Notes under the pieces: generated by a model
Databases searched by the model: none
What the model was told of the DNA's origin: nothing
What the model saw: the letters and a program-made list of their open reading frames with translations, nothing else
Made by a program: the position numbers and the translations under genes
Assembly: GCA_025738555.1 (NCBI GenBank)
Contig: JAOVFP010000007.1
Location: 1,240,001 to 1,304,000 of the forward strand
DNA: 64,000 nt
Direction: 5' to 3'
DNA from: Cyathus striatus
Lineage: Eukaryota > Basidiomycota > Agaricomycetes > Agaricales > Nidulariaceae
In this document: piece by piece, positions 12,658 to 24,500 of the stretch
Position numbering within the stretch: the first letter of the stretch is position 1
How the letters are laid out: each line of letters opens with the position of its first letter

Positions 12658-13075
12658 TATGGAAAGCCAGACAACCACACTCAACTACATCAAAGTAGTT
12701 GAGCTCCGACCTTCGGCAAAGCAGCATATCGCTTAGATATTCGCTTAGGCGCATCCTGTTCACTCAAGATTTCGGTTAAGGGCTTAGCCGCTATCTTAAG
12801 TCCTATCATACTCGGATGCACAAGTAAGACATATTATTAGAATACAGTAGTAAGTACTATAGTATGAACTTTTGTCTTTATTACTTGTTTTTGTATGCTC
12901 AGTTAAGTTCTAGTGTCAATGTAGTAAATATAAAACTTTGAATGAAAGTCTTGTGACAGTGCAGTACACTGATATGTTAAAATATATTATAATTTATAGA
13001 TGCATATAATAAATGCATTGTAGCTTAAGTTCATTGTTTAGAAATTGCATAGTTCAATGCAGATACTGTAGATTT
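12658..13075 (+). repeat. Left terminal inverted repeat of the integrase/alpha-kinase element
   Basis: Pairs with 39105-39522 in reverse complement over about 418 bp with scattered mismatches. The outermost bases are TATGGAAAGCC. The first 70 bp or so also resemble the ends of the inner element at 13894 and 28834, so the two are related families. Confidence 0.9.
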
Positions 13076-14130
13076 TTACAAGTGTGGAACTAATTACTAA
13101 TTAGCTGGTAATAGTACTTATCTACCGGAGTTAATCTAATTGAAGTACCTACGAGCGCATATAGTGAAGAATGGCAATTATGTGTTTACCAAGTCCCATC
13201 TCCGTTAATTGAGTCATCCTCATCTGAAGTAAAATTCACTTCAATTTCAGGAAATTCATGCTCCTCGTAAATAGCTGGATGGTCCACATTCATCATAGCA
13301 TTGAGCTGTGCTGAATGAGATTCATCTGGGTACAGAAAGTTGTCAAAAAGCGAAATGTACTACATGCTGAATATCATTTACCTATTCCCCTCCCATTATT
13401 CACACCACCCATGTAATACAAACCCTCTTCTGTCGCATTTTCAATTCCTCCTTCTAATTCTGAAAGGCCAGGCAACAAATCCATGGTACCATGAACCTCA
13501 CACTGCGAAGTTCTAATAATTTCAGTCCAGGTGTCTTGAATGCCGGGTGGAATGTCGATTCCAGACTGGATGTCATTAAGAATAAATAAGTAGACATCCC
13601 AGACATTGTTCCGGGTAATAATTGGTGAACCATGTTGTAAATATATGTTCTGAGCTAGATTAGAAAATGTATCGGGTACGAGCTCAAATACAGGGTCAGT
13701 AGGTGGCGAAAATAATGTACGTGCTTCTTGAATGGCTTCAATTTTGACAGGTAGCTAATATATACTGAGTGTAACAAATGATTTATAAAAATAATAACAG
13801 ACCTTGAAGTCTAAAACACCATATTCATTGGGATTCTCAAAAATGTCATTGGGTACACCATGAGGAAGCACTTTGTTGTGATCAGCACATTTTTATGGAA
13901 AGTCTAATGACCACGCTCAAACACATCAAATATAATTGGGCTCCGATGTCCGGCACTGCGGCGTCTCGGTTAGATATGACAAGATTGGTTTCAGATCTTC
14001 AGTTTCGCTTAGTGTACTCAGGATCACTTACATGAGATCTAAAGTGTGAGTGAAGCGTGGTCGTCCAGTACCCAATCAAGTATATATGTGTGCTCACAGT
14101 GCGCTTAAGCAATTGTTACCTCGGGTGAAG

Positions 14131-16921
14131 GGGCCGTCAACTTTTCGAGTTCCCAGTAACTCGAATGGAACTCGACTGGAACTCGACTGGAACTTGACTT
14201 TGGAACTTACCTGTAACTCGAAAAATGTAAATTGTATGGTATATGACAGAAATTCCAACACTGCTATGGATTGCTAGATTAATGTTCGCCTCCGCGCTCA
14301 TTATTTCCCACATCCCTGAATGTCGATCATTAATTTGATCTAATGCCTCTGCCTCCATCAAATTGATCAATGAGTGCTGCACGTTGTTTTCCGTGGCGCG
14401 TTTGATCACATTCATGTGCCTTGTCATCGTCATAAACAATGAGCACCCATTTTTTTCATTTCTAGTTGAGTTCATGGGTGATTCCTCCCAATCTTTTTGT
14501 GAATACAAATGTATATTAAATACTTCGACAGTACAGCTAAATTACCTATGAAATAGTATAAAATGCTGATATTATTATTATTCTGAATATTATATTTTCT
14601 GTAAGCACAATACACCATGTTTATGCAACCAAGATGTTATATTACATACAAAATAACTAACTTCATATTGTAAAAAATAAATCACAGGAAGAATCTAAAA
14701 ACTGAGAGAAGAATGCACAAAATACGTGCTCACTGCTGAGCATGATGATGGAAGAAGTGCGACGCGATCACCATCAATGCATCAGAAGCGAGTGGAGTTA
14801 TCAGGGATTTGATGGCTGATGTGATGGCGCTATTTTTACACATCCACGGTGGCAGGGGTGGGCGTGGGAAACAACGAGCTAAGGAATCATGACGACAATG
14901 AGCACAATTATAAAGTATGGGTTTTTAGTAATGGAATTCGAGGAACTTAAAGTAGGAACTTAACTGGAACTCAACTGGAACTTGAATGGAACTCAACTCA
15001 AATTCAAGTGGAGTTGAGTTGTCATTTACCACTTGAAGGTAGCTCGATGGTAACTTGAATTTAGCTTAAGTGAGGAACTCGATGGAACTTAACTTTTACT
15101 CGAAAAAAATAAGCGAGGAACTCAACTCGACTCAATGGAACTTAACTTTCACTCAAAAAAATAAGTGAGAAACTTAACTTTACTCAAGGGAACTTAACTT
15201 TTACTTGAAAAATAAGCAAGTTGTATAATGAATACCTTACAATAATTATACAGTAGTTTGTGTTGTTTCCCGCCCCCCCCGCTCGCTGTTTCCCACGCTT
15301 ATAATTTAATGTTTATTCATTTCCTATTAATTGCACATTCTCATTGTTGCCTACACCTCCGCTCTTAATTTCCCACGCTTCCGCTTAACATATCGCGCCT
15401 ATATACTTTCGCGCTCACTGATTCCCACGCTCTGCTCATTGTCACCGCACCTCCGCTCATAATTTCCCACGCTTCCGCTATCATTCTGATCTCTACTCAT
15501 ATTATCTCGCCCTCCCACTCATGATTTCCCACGCTTTCGCTTCTCCTCTAATCCACTCACAATTTCCCGTACATTTCATCATTCCCGCCCTCCCGCTCAT
15601 AATTTCCCACGCCTTCGCTTTTCACTTCTGACGCTCACTGCTGTCCACTTCTATTTCCCACACCTCCGCTTCTGCTGTTCACTGCTATCTGCATCCCCCC
15701 TCAACATTTTCCCACGCTTTCGCTGATCATTCCGACCTCTTTTCACTTTCCCGCCCTCCCGCTCATATATTCCCATGCCTCCGCTTTTCACTTCTGGTGC
15801 TCATTACTGTCCACTTCTACTTCCCACACCTCCGCTTCTATTGTTCACTGCTGTCCGCATCCCCGCTCAAATTTTCCCACGCTTTCGCTTATCATTCCGA
15901 CCTCTGTTCATTATCTCCTGCCCTCCTGCTCATAGTTTCCCATGCCTCCGCTCTTACTTTCCCACACAATTGATACACTTTTCCAACAAATTACATAATC
16001 TACTGTACAAAGCATGGAACATATTATAAAGGATTACATAAAAATGTAACTCGCATTTTTTATAAGTTTATTTACATTATTACTTAATATAATATGGTCT
16101 ACTATGTGTATAACAACCTACATTAAGTGATGCAAAAAGATTGAAAGAAAAAGAGCAAGAACTGAGCCAACAATTTAAGAAAAGACTTGCTCACTGTTAA
16201 GGATGATGACTAGGAAGAGTGCCCATCAACAGTCCCGCGATGTGTTCGCGTGTTGATGTCACGGTGATGAATATTTGTGTTGATATAAGTGATGAATAGT
16301 ACAACACACATGCAAATGTGTGTAAATAAAGGTGGGCGGAGTGCGTGGGAATTGTTGAGCAGAGCTGTAGAAAACATCGGGCGGGGGTATGGGAACGATT
16401 AGTGTACACTTACTGTACACTTGAACTTTTGAAATTAGAATATTTGGAACTCGACTTACACCTGATTGGAACTAAATATAACTCGAGGGAACTCGACTTT
16501 CACCTGATTGGAACTTAATATAACTCGAGGGAACTTGACTTTCACCAAAAAAAACTTAACTTTAACTCGAAAAAATTAACAGGAGCTCGAAATGTTAGCA
16601 TCCCCTCTACTTGACTTGAGGGAACTTGACTTTCACTCAAAAAATACAAGTGAGTAACTTAACTTGACTCAAAGGAACTTGACTTTCACTTAAAAAAAAA
16701 TTAAGTGGTGAACTTAAGTTTACTCGAGGGAACTCGACTTTTCCAAAAAAAAAAAATGCGAGGAACTTAAGTCCACTCGAAATATGAAAAAGCCACTCGA
16801 GGTAACTTAACTTTGACTCGAAAAAGTTAAGCGAGATCAAAAGTGGAACTCGACTATAACTTAGGTGAGACTCGACTGTAACTCGAAAAACTCGACAGGA
16901 ACTCGAAAAGTTAGCAGCCCC
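14131..16921. mobile_element. Non-autonomous hAT-like element, copy 1
   Basis: Flanked by the perfect 8-bp duplication GGGTGAAG (14123-14130, 16922-16929). The ends read GGGCCGTCAACTTTTCGAG on the left and, inverted, GGGGCTGCTAACTTTTCGAG on the right. Both subterminal zones (14150-14225, 14930-15220, 16430-16915) are packed with GAACTCGACT/GAACTTGACT units. Such arrays are often transposase-binding sites in hAT elements. No transposase ORF is present. An almost full second copy is at 33740-37628. Confidence 0.85.
15260..16000. repeat. TTTCCCACGC(T/C)-CCGCT tandem array inside hAT-like copy 1
   Basis: Irregular tandem units contain TTTCCCACGCTTCCGCT and CCCGCCCTCCCGCTCAT, spaced about 35-60 bp. 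The block is clearly more C-rich than its surroundings. A matching block lies at about 36030-36690 in the second copy, where many CG dinucleotides have become TG or CA. Confidence 0.75.
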
Positions 16922-16929
16922 GGGTGAAG

Positions 16930-17854
16930 GGGATCGTTTTATTTAGCACTAATACATTTGCAGCCTGTTTGAACCAGGAAGGTAAGCGATACATTGCCAT
17001 GTGCCCTCATGCATCATGTACCACGATACACATCTGTAAGTCAAAAGGTAGTAAGTAAGCATGACTGCACTTTATGTGGCACACATTTTCAGGACATATA
17101 AACCTATGTGATTGAAGACATGAATGAGTAATGTACCGACATTGTGTACACATAAATATTCATTTAACTATGTGACTGACAGATCATGACATTACTGTAT
17201 GTGTTAACATTTATGTTGCACTGTAGAGTGTAAAGGGAAGGGTGGGTTGACGCCTAAACAAAGAAATAAAAATTGCGCGAGTCGGTGAACATCCATTCAA
17301 CTATGGGTGTCCTAAGGTGTCGAGAGGGAGATTAGTAATTGTTTGAATATGGAGGAGAGCGAGATGAGGAGAAAACTTCGAAATGCGAATAATACTGAGA
17401 CTGAGAACGAGAAAACAACGATATAAAAAACCCTTAAAGAGAGCCTATGAGTGGGATCAACATTTTTACTGAGTTGGGAGGAAGTATATACATAGCTTAT
17501 ATAGAAAATGAGAATAAAGCTATTACTTAACTAGGAATGGTTGAATAAAATGGAAGCTAACGATATTGAGATTGTACTATTATTGAGGAAAAGGGTAAAG
17601 TGTGAAACATATAGCATACTGATGAATAAAAAGAAATTTGAAGAATAAAATTGGGGAAAAGAGACATGGGGCGGAGACACGGCCTTCAGTAAACTGTTTT
17701 GCGGCATTCAGTGGGACTTGGTAGAGTGGGATACCGATTTTATAGTGTTCCTGTTGTGTGATTGCGGCGCTGGGGCAGTGTACAAGTGTTGACAATGGAG
17801 GGAATTTGAGGGAGAAGGTGAGAAGGTGAGAATTGAGTGAGAACAAATGCGTTG
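16930..17854. other. Internal sequence of the inner element, left part
   Basis: Sequence between the hAT-like element and the chromovirus, belonging to the 13894-28834 element. No domain or long frame is seen. The longest open stretch is 88 codons on the minus strand (17846-17580), without recognisable features. Confidence 0.4.
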
Positions 17855-17859
17855 CGAAC

Positions 17860-18480
17860 TGTTATGATATATGATTCTCTATTAATTATGTTTGCCTTCG
17901 TATCCCTCACTCCCTCACTTAGTATAGTATACTACTACTCTACTATGCATATGCCCCTACTTTTTACTTATTCTACACATCACTGGAACTATCTTGCATA
18001 CACATGAATCATATCGAAGTCTGGCGATGGTAGTAGAATCATCTAGATACATTACACGAGGCTACTTGGTATTTTGTATAAATACTCGATTAACTCACCG
18101 TAAATATCATCCTTTTTGCCAACAATATTTCAAACCTTCGTATTGAGACTACTAAGTCTAAATCAACGTATAGAATAAACACAGATCCGCTCTGTTTATT
18201 CTATAAGACCGCTATAAGACGTTACCGACTCGCTCTAACGCTTATTGAGGGAAAGATCACCTGACCTTTCCTCTAGTGGTCAACACGGTTAAACCACGTT
18301 GGCTTAGGGAATCTTAACACACTCTAGACTAAACTAAACGAACGCTCACCCTACCCAACACCCCTTAAATAACAGATTCAATCATTATATTAAAGGTGAG
18401 TAGCCATACACTAACGTATACACTAACATATATATTCAAGGGAATACACCAACGATTATAGTTCTTCACGAACCATAACA
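17860..18480 (+). repeat. 5' LTR of the chromovirus
   Basis: TGTTATG...CATAACA, 621 bp, apparently identical to 26988-27608. The short inverted ends TGTTATG/CATAACA are perfect over seven bases. Confidence 0.95.
18077..18084 (+). promoter_or_regulatory. TATA box candidate in the 5' LTR
   Basis: TATAAATA lies 217 bp into the LTR, as expected for a Pol II promoter at the U3/R boundary. The equivalent in the 3' LTR is 27205-27212. No start-site data; the assignment rests on motif and position. Confidence 0.5.
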
Positions 18481-18497
18481 TTGGTGGACACATTGGG
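18481..18497 (+). other. Primer-binding-site candidate
   Basis: Directly after the LTR the sequence is TTGGTGGACACATTGGG. The TGG one base after the LTR fits pairing with a tRNA 3' CCA. I could not match the following bases to a specific tRNA from memory. Confidence 0.45.
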
Positions 18498-18579
18498 AAA
18501 TAAGTCTACGAGTGCGTAAGTTTCGGACCGTATAAACAAGTCGAATCAATTCACTTCCACACACGTGTACACTCGACAC

Positions 18580-21500
18580 ATGTCCCCTAAAGGTAAAGGC
18601 AAAGGTAAAGCTACAGAACGGGAAACACGCGCCGCGCAACGTGCAAGAGAAGCAGCAGAGGAACTCACAAGGATGCAGGCATCTGATTCTGCTCCTATGC
18701 AGAAATCAACATCAAGGGATGATGAAGTGACTGCGCCGCCTGGCATGGTAGGAGAATTCCCCAGTGACGAAGATCCAAAACAAATAGAGAAACCAAAGAG
18801 GGATCCTGTTCTCGGATTAGATCGAGATGATAACCCTGAAGACGAAGACAAGCACACAGGTGAAAGAAAGGAAGAAGAGGAGGAGGATTCAAATGAATAC
18901 ATCTCGTCCATCCCTGAACTGACTGAGTTTGGTGAACCAATAGGAACTGTCGAAGAAATAATGCACGAGATACCTAAGGGCCTCACTATAGAAAATGTAC
19001 GAGTAGATTTACCTGCCTCACGATCTTCTGATGTTTTGAGAAATCAACAAACTGATGACTTGACAGCTACCGATCTTCGTGAACGTATAAACCTTGCTTT
19101 AGACCTCGGAAGACAGCACACTGGACGATTATTAAGGTCTAGACACTTGTCTAGAACAGAAGAAGTTATATTCAGTACCGAAATTAAAATAACACAAGAA
19201 ATTCTAACATCTGTTCTCCAGATTCGTTTTGCAAATAATATAACAGGATACTTTATTGATCAGAAACGGATTCAGACTTTAAACAAAGAGTTACAGAAGA
19301 GACGAAATTTAGCAGAAGAATCTCTCAGCTTCGCTAGTGCGCGCATTCCTAATTACCCAGCATGGGGAAAAGATGGAGAAACAACGATTGTTTGGGAAAG
19401 AAATGAATTTGAAATTCTTTCCGCTTGCTATAGGTTCGAAGTAGAGGCGTTTCTAGCCCATCTTGCAGATTATTTCGACTTTGGAAAACCCAATGTTTCG
19501 ATTTTACCTCAAGGAATAGCCCCACCCAATTCTCCGAGAACCAAGACTGAGGCTGTAATACCTAAATTAAACAAACGTGTTCTTGCACCGCCATCTATTA
19601 GCACCTATACAGCAAGGCAAAGTCACATTGTAAGTTCAGACACAAGGCCAAGAGAATACCAGCGCGACGCACCGCCACACATGCTGAACACGAGTACTAA
19701 TCCGTTCAAACGGCCTAGTCTAAGTGCTAATCAGAACAACAGCATCTCAACGCATGCCCGACGAATTCAGGATAGCCGCATGAGAGCTAATGCAGGAAAT
19801 AGTGTAGGAATATCAACATTCAGGCATCCCACTACCTACTCTACAGCTCCCAAATTGCGAGAGTTATTTTCTAATAAACAAAAAGTTGTTGTATCCGGCT
19901 CAGGTGACCCAGATCCCGGAGGGGATGACCCCGATGATAACGAACCTACTAGCAATCGGCGAGATCCAATACCTCGAAGATCATCAAATAGGGATGATGG
20001 GAATGACCCAGATCCTTCTGACACCGGTGTAAGCTTGATCAGCAGAGACAGCAAACCAGTAAGTAAACCAGCTATGGCTCAGTTTGATGCTAAAATCAAA
20101 GTAGACATGATTCCTGAATGGAACGGTGACACTGAGACACTTACACGCTGGATGACTAAGGTAAATGATCTAGCTAAAAAATCAGACATAGTATTTAAAC
20201 AACTAGGAGCCTGGGTTCCAACCAGATTGCGAGGGAGTGCAGAACGATGGTACTATAGTCTCTCAGAAGCTAGCAGAGATCTAATGGAAGAAGACTGGGA
20301 GTGTATGCGAAATGGAATAGCTTCCTATTACATGAATAATCATTACATGGAAACTCAACGAACTAAAGCAAATAAGTCGAAGTACCGAGAGTCTGGATAT
20401 GCAAAGGAGACACCAACGGAGTACTATATCCGTAAAACAGATCTTATTAAATCAGTATATGATTATTCAGATCAACAGATCATAAATGAAATCGTAGACG
20501 GAATGCCTACTCATTGGATACCAATACTAACACCTCATATTTATGAGACGGCTGATGACTTTCAAGCTAATATCAAGTATCACGAGAATACTTTGCTTAA
20601 AATGGATAATGTATTTTATAATACTTATTCTTCTTCGCCCTCGGTTCCATACATTCCGAAACACTCGATTTCATCAAATTCACGCAACCCATTCAATTAT
20701 AGGTCTGCTAAAACTAATCTAGTTGGATGGTCTAAGTCTACAGTTAATCCTCAATTTCCCAAGGACGATAGCATTATATCAAAGAATGGAACACCAGAAT
20801 CTAAGAATGCACGACCTTGTAGGCATTGTGGAAGTGGTAAACATTGGGATTATGATTGTAAGTATGCTCGTAAGGGAATGAAACGAGTACGAGCAAATTT
20901 AGTCCAATCAGATACCGACCCTGAAGACTTACGAGCACAGGCCGATTACGATGACTTATATTATAATCTCGATTCAGATGATGAAGAAACTCAACAATCA
21001 AATCCCTCGGAACAGGATTTTGATCAACCCCTTCAGAACACCGCCGCCGAGCACCCTGCTGAACACCCTACAGCAGACAAAGTGACGAGCGATGCAGGAC
21101 TGGAGGGGACTTCCTGGGGCAAATTTATGGAACAATTAGAGCACGATTATAATTCAAAAACATATAAAATAACAAGTAAAGATTGGGTCGAAAATTTGCA
21201 AGACAATTCTGCACCAAGTATGAAGTCGTCAACTCAAACCAAAGATAACAAGAATTCTACACGAGTAAATCGAAAATCTAGACGCGATATGTTCAAGGAA
21301 GTAGAACGAACCGCATATGCAGTAATAAGTGAAGATAATACACTTAGCTTGAAACCACATAAGGCAAGACCTCCCGGATGCGCATTTTTAGGAGCAAAAG
21401 CGACTGAAACTACTGCACATGTTAACGAAATAAGAGACCAACCTATTAATGTTATATTAGATTCAGGTTCTGACATTACGCTCATTTCGGAAAATACACT

Positions 21501-24500
21501 CAACAAATGCATAAAAAACCCGAAAATCAAACAGGGACAGCGTATCAAACTTATACAAGTTACTGGTAACACTATTATAACTGGATATGTTGTGATAAGT
21601 CTAATATTTGAAACAGAGGAGGGTCCAGTCAAATTAGAAATCGAAGCATATGTTGTGAAAGGTATGACGACTGATTTTATTCTTGGTAATGACTATGCAG
21701 ACCAGTATTCACTGTCAATCATGCGAATGGAGGGAGAAACAAATGTTTTATTTGGGGAATCAGGTCGCAAGGTACAAGTACAAAACTCAGTGTCTTCACC
21801 CTTCATAGATGAAAATGGACACGCATTCAAAATCGAAGTTCGCGGAGATATAGCCGATCGAATTTCTAAAGCTCGAACTCATCGTCAACAGCAGAATAAA
21901 AGAAGAAGAGGAAAAGAGAATCTTAATACCGTTCGTAGTACGGAGCAAGTCGTCATTGCACCTGGCACTTCAAGACTAGTTGCAGTAGAAGCCTACTTTC
22001 CCCCTGAACAAGATACACTATTTGTTGAACGAATGTTAAGTTCTAATAAAAACATGGAAGATATATATGGATCTGCAGACTCTTTGATATCGAAAGAAAA
22101 ACCAGGATTGCATGTCGCGAACTTTTCCGAATACTCAATCACTATAGCTCAAGGTCAAGCTCTAGGAACGAGTCATAACCCTAACACATGGCTTGATAAG
22201 AAACGAAGAATGTCTGTGCGTCAACTACAACAAGCTGAAGCTCACGCTGCCTTTATACGAAATCTCGTTACAGAATTGGGAACAGGGACTGTGAAAAGTG
22301 AAGTAAAGAATGAAAACAAAGATTTAAGTGACATCGTACCAGAAGTTCCTTTATATGGTGGTCCTAAAACGGCGGAAATACCAGAAGCATCTGTAAAGGA
22401 AGAGAATTTTATCAATGAGCTTGATATCAATGAGAATCTTACAGATGATCAGAAGAACAAATTACGCACAATTCTATTGCAACACAAGGATGCATTTGGA
22501 CTTGATGGAAGGCTAGGAAAGTACGAAGCTCAAGTTGAAATTCCACTGAAACCTGGCTCACAGCCCGTTTCAGTACCACCATTCCCTCAATCACCTGCCA
22601 AACGAGAAGTAATTGATAAACAAATGGATGCATGGTTGGAATTAGGAGTAATAGAACCTTCTGTAAGTCCATGGGCGGCACCAGTTTTCATTGTCTATCG
22701 AAATTCAAAACCACGTATGGTTACAGATATGAGAAAATTGAACGAGATGGTAATACCAGATGAATTTCCCTTACCACGACAAGAGGACATCCTTCAATCT
22801 TTATCTGGTAGCCAATATTTGTCAACACTGGATGCACTTTCTGGATTTACACAGCTTAGCATAGCAGAAAATGACAAGGAAAAGCTAGCCTTCCGTACAC
22901 ATAGAGGTCTATTCCAATTCATGCGAATGCCATTTGGGTACCGTAATGGTCCTGCCGTTTTCCAAAGAGTTATGCAAAAGGTCCTTGCACCTTTCCTTTG
23001 GATTTTTGCATTAGTATACATTGACGACATCGTAATATATTCACTAACATTTGAAGACCACCTGAAGCACGTTGATTTAGTTCTCAATGCAATTAAAAAA
23101 GCTAAAATCACGTTGTCACCTTCGAAGTGTCATTTTGGATATCAATCTCTTCTACTGCTCGGTCAAAAGGTGTCTCGGCTCGGTTTATCTACACACAAAG
23201 AAAAGGTAGAAGCAATTTTGCAGCTTGATGAACCTAGAAATATTCATGAACTACAAGTCTTTCTAGGCATGATGGTATATTTTGCAGCTTACATACCATT
23301 TTACGCATGGATTGCTCATCCCCTTTTTGCGCTGCTAAAAAATAAAAAGAAATGGGAATGGGGAGGAAAGGAGTCTGAAGCATTCAACCTTTGCAAACAA
23401 GTTCTTACTGAAGCCCCTGTACGTGCACACCCTATACCTGGACAGCCTTATCGTTTGTATACCGATGCGTGTGACTATGCTTTAGCCGGAATAGTCCAGC
23501 AAGTTCAGCCTATTCTGATACGAGATCTGAAGGGAACCAAGCTATACGAACGCCTAGAAAATGCGCATAAACGAAAAGAGTCAATTCCGAATCTTGTTGT
23601 ACACCTCAGCAAAGCAGATTCGGATATTCCTAATAATGGTGATTGGGAACCTATTTTCGAGAACACTAAGGTATATGTTGAGAGAGTAATTGCGTATTGG
23701 TCAAGAGTCTTGCAACCTGCAGAGCGAAATTATTCGCCAACTGAACGAGAAGCACTGGCTTTAAAAGAAAGTTTAATAAAATTCCAGCCTCTCCTTGAAG
23801 GCGAGAAAATACTGGCAATAACTGACCATGCAGCACTAACCTGGAGTAAGACATTCCAAAATGTAAATCGAAGATTACTTACGTGGGGATTAGTGTTTGC
23901 CGCATATCCAAACATGCATATAGTACATCGAGCAGGCAGAATACACTCAAATGTCGACCCAATATCCCGCTTACGAAAGAGAGTACCACCAGAACAAGGA
24001 CCTAATAGTGATCCACTCGGAGCTCTATACTTGAACACAACAGAAGACCCTCTACGGAATATGTATGATGAGCTAGGACCAGATTTCGAGCGAAAACTTC
24101 TTATGGTAGCTGCCAATTATTCTGCAAGCGAACAATTAAACGAATCAATCAGTTATCAACACTGTCTAAATATAACAGTCGAGCTAGAAAACGGAACCGA
24201 GATTGAATATTCTGACTACTTCTCAAGAAGTTATAACACATTAATTGGTATGAATGACACAGAACGAAAGAAATGGGTAAAAGGCTATAATGAAGACAAG
24301 CATTTCAAAAATGTAGTAACTGACAAGAAAAATGGGAAAGCAGATGAAAACTACATATCCCTATATCCCCAATACCGACTAGGAGATAATCAACTACTTT
24401 ATTTTGATGATACTGAAGGACTAACTAGAGTATGCATACCAGCAAGTATGCGAGCCGAAGTTATGAATGACATACATAACACCGTAAGTGAAGCCACACA

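Noticed and set aside
18565..18579. Earlier start of the Gag-Pol frame
   Set aside because: The frame is open but begins at GTG; the first ATG is at 18580, appropriate for a fungal gene.
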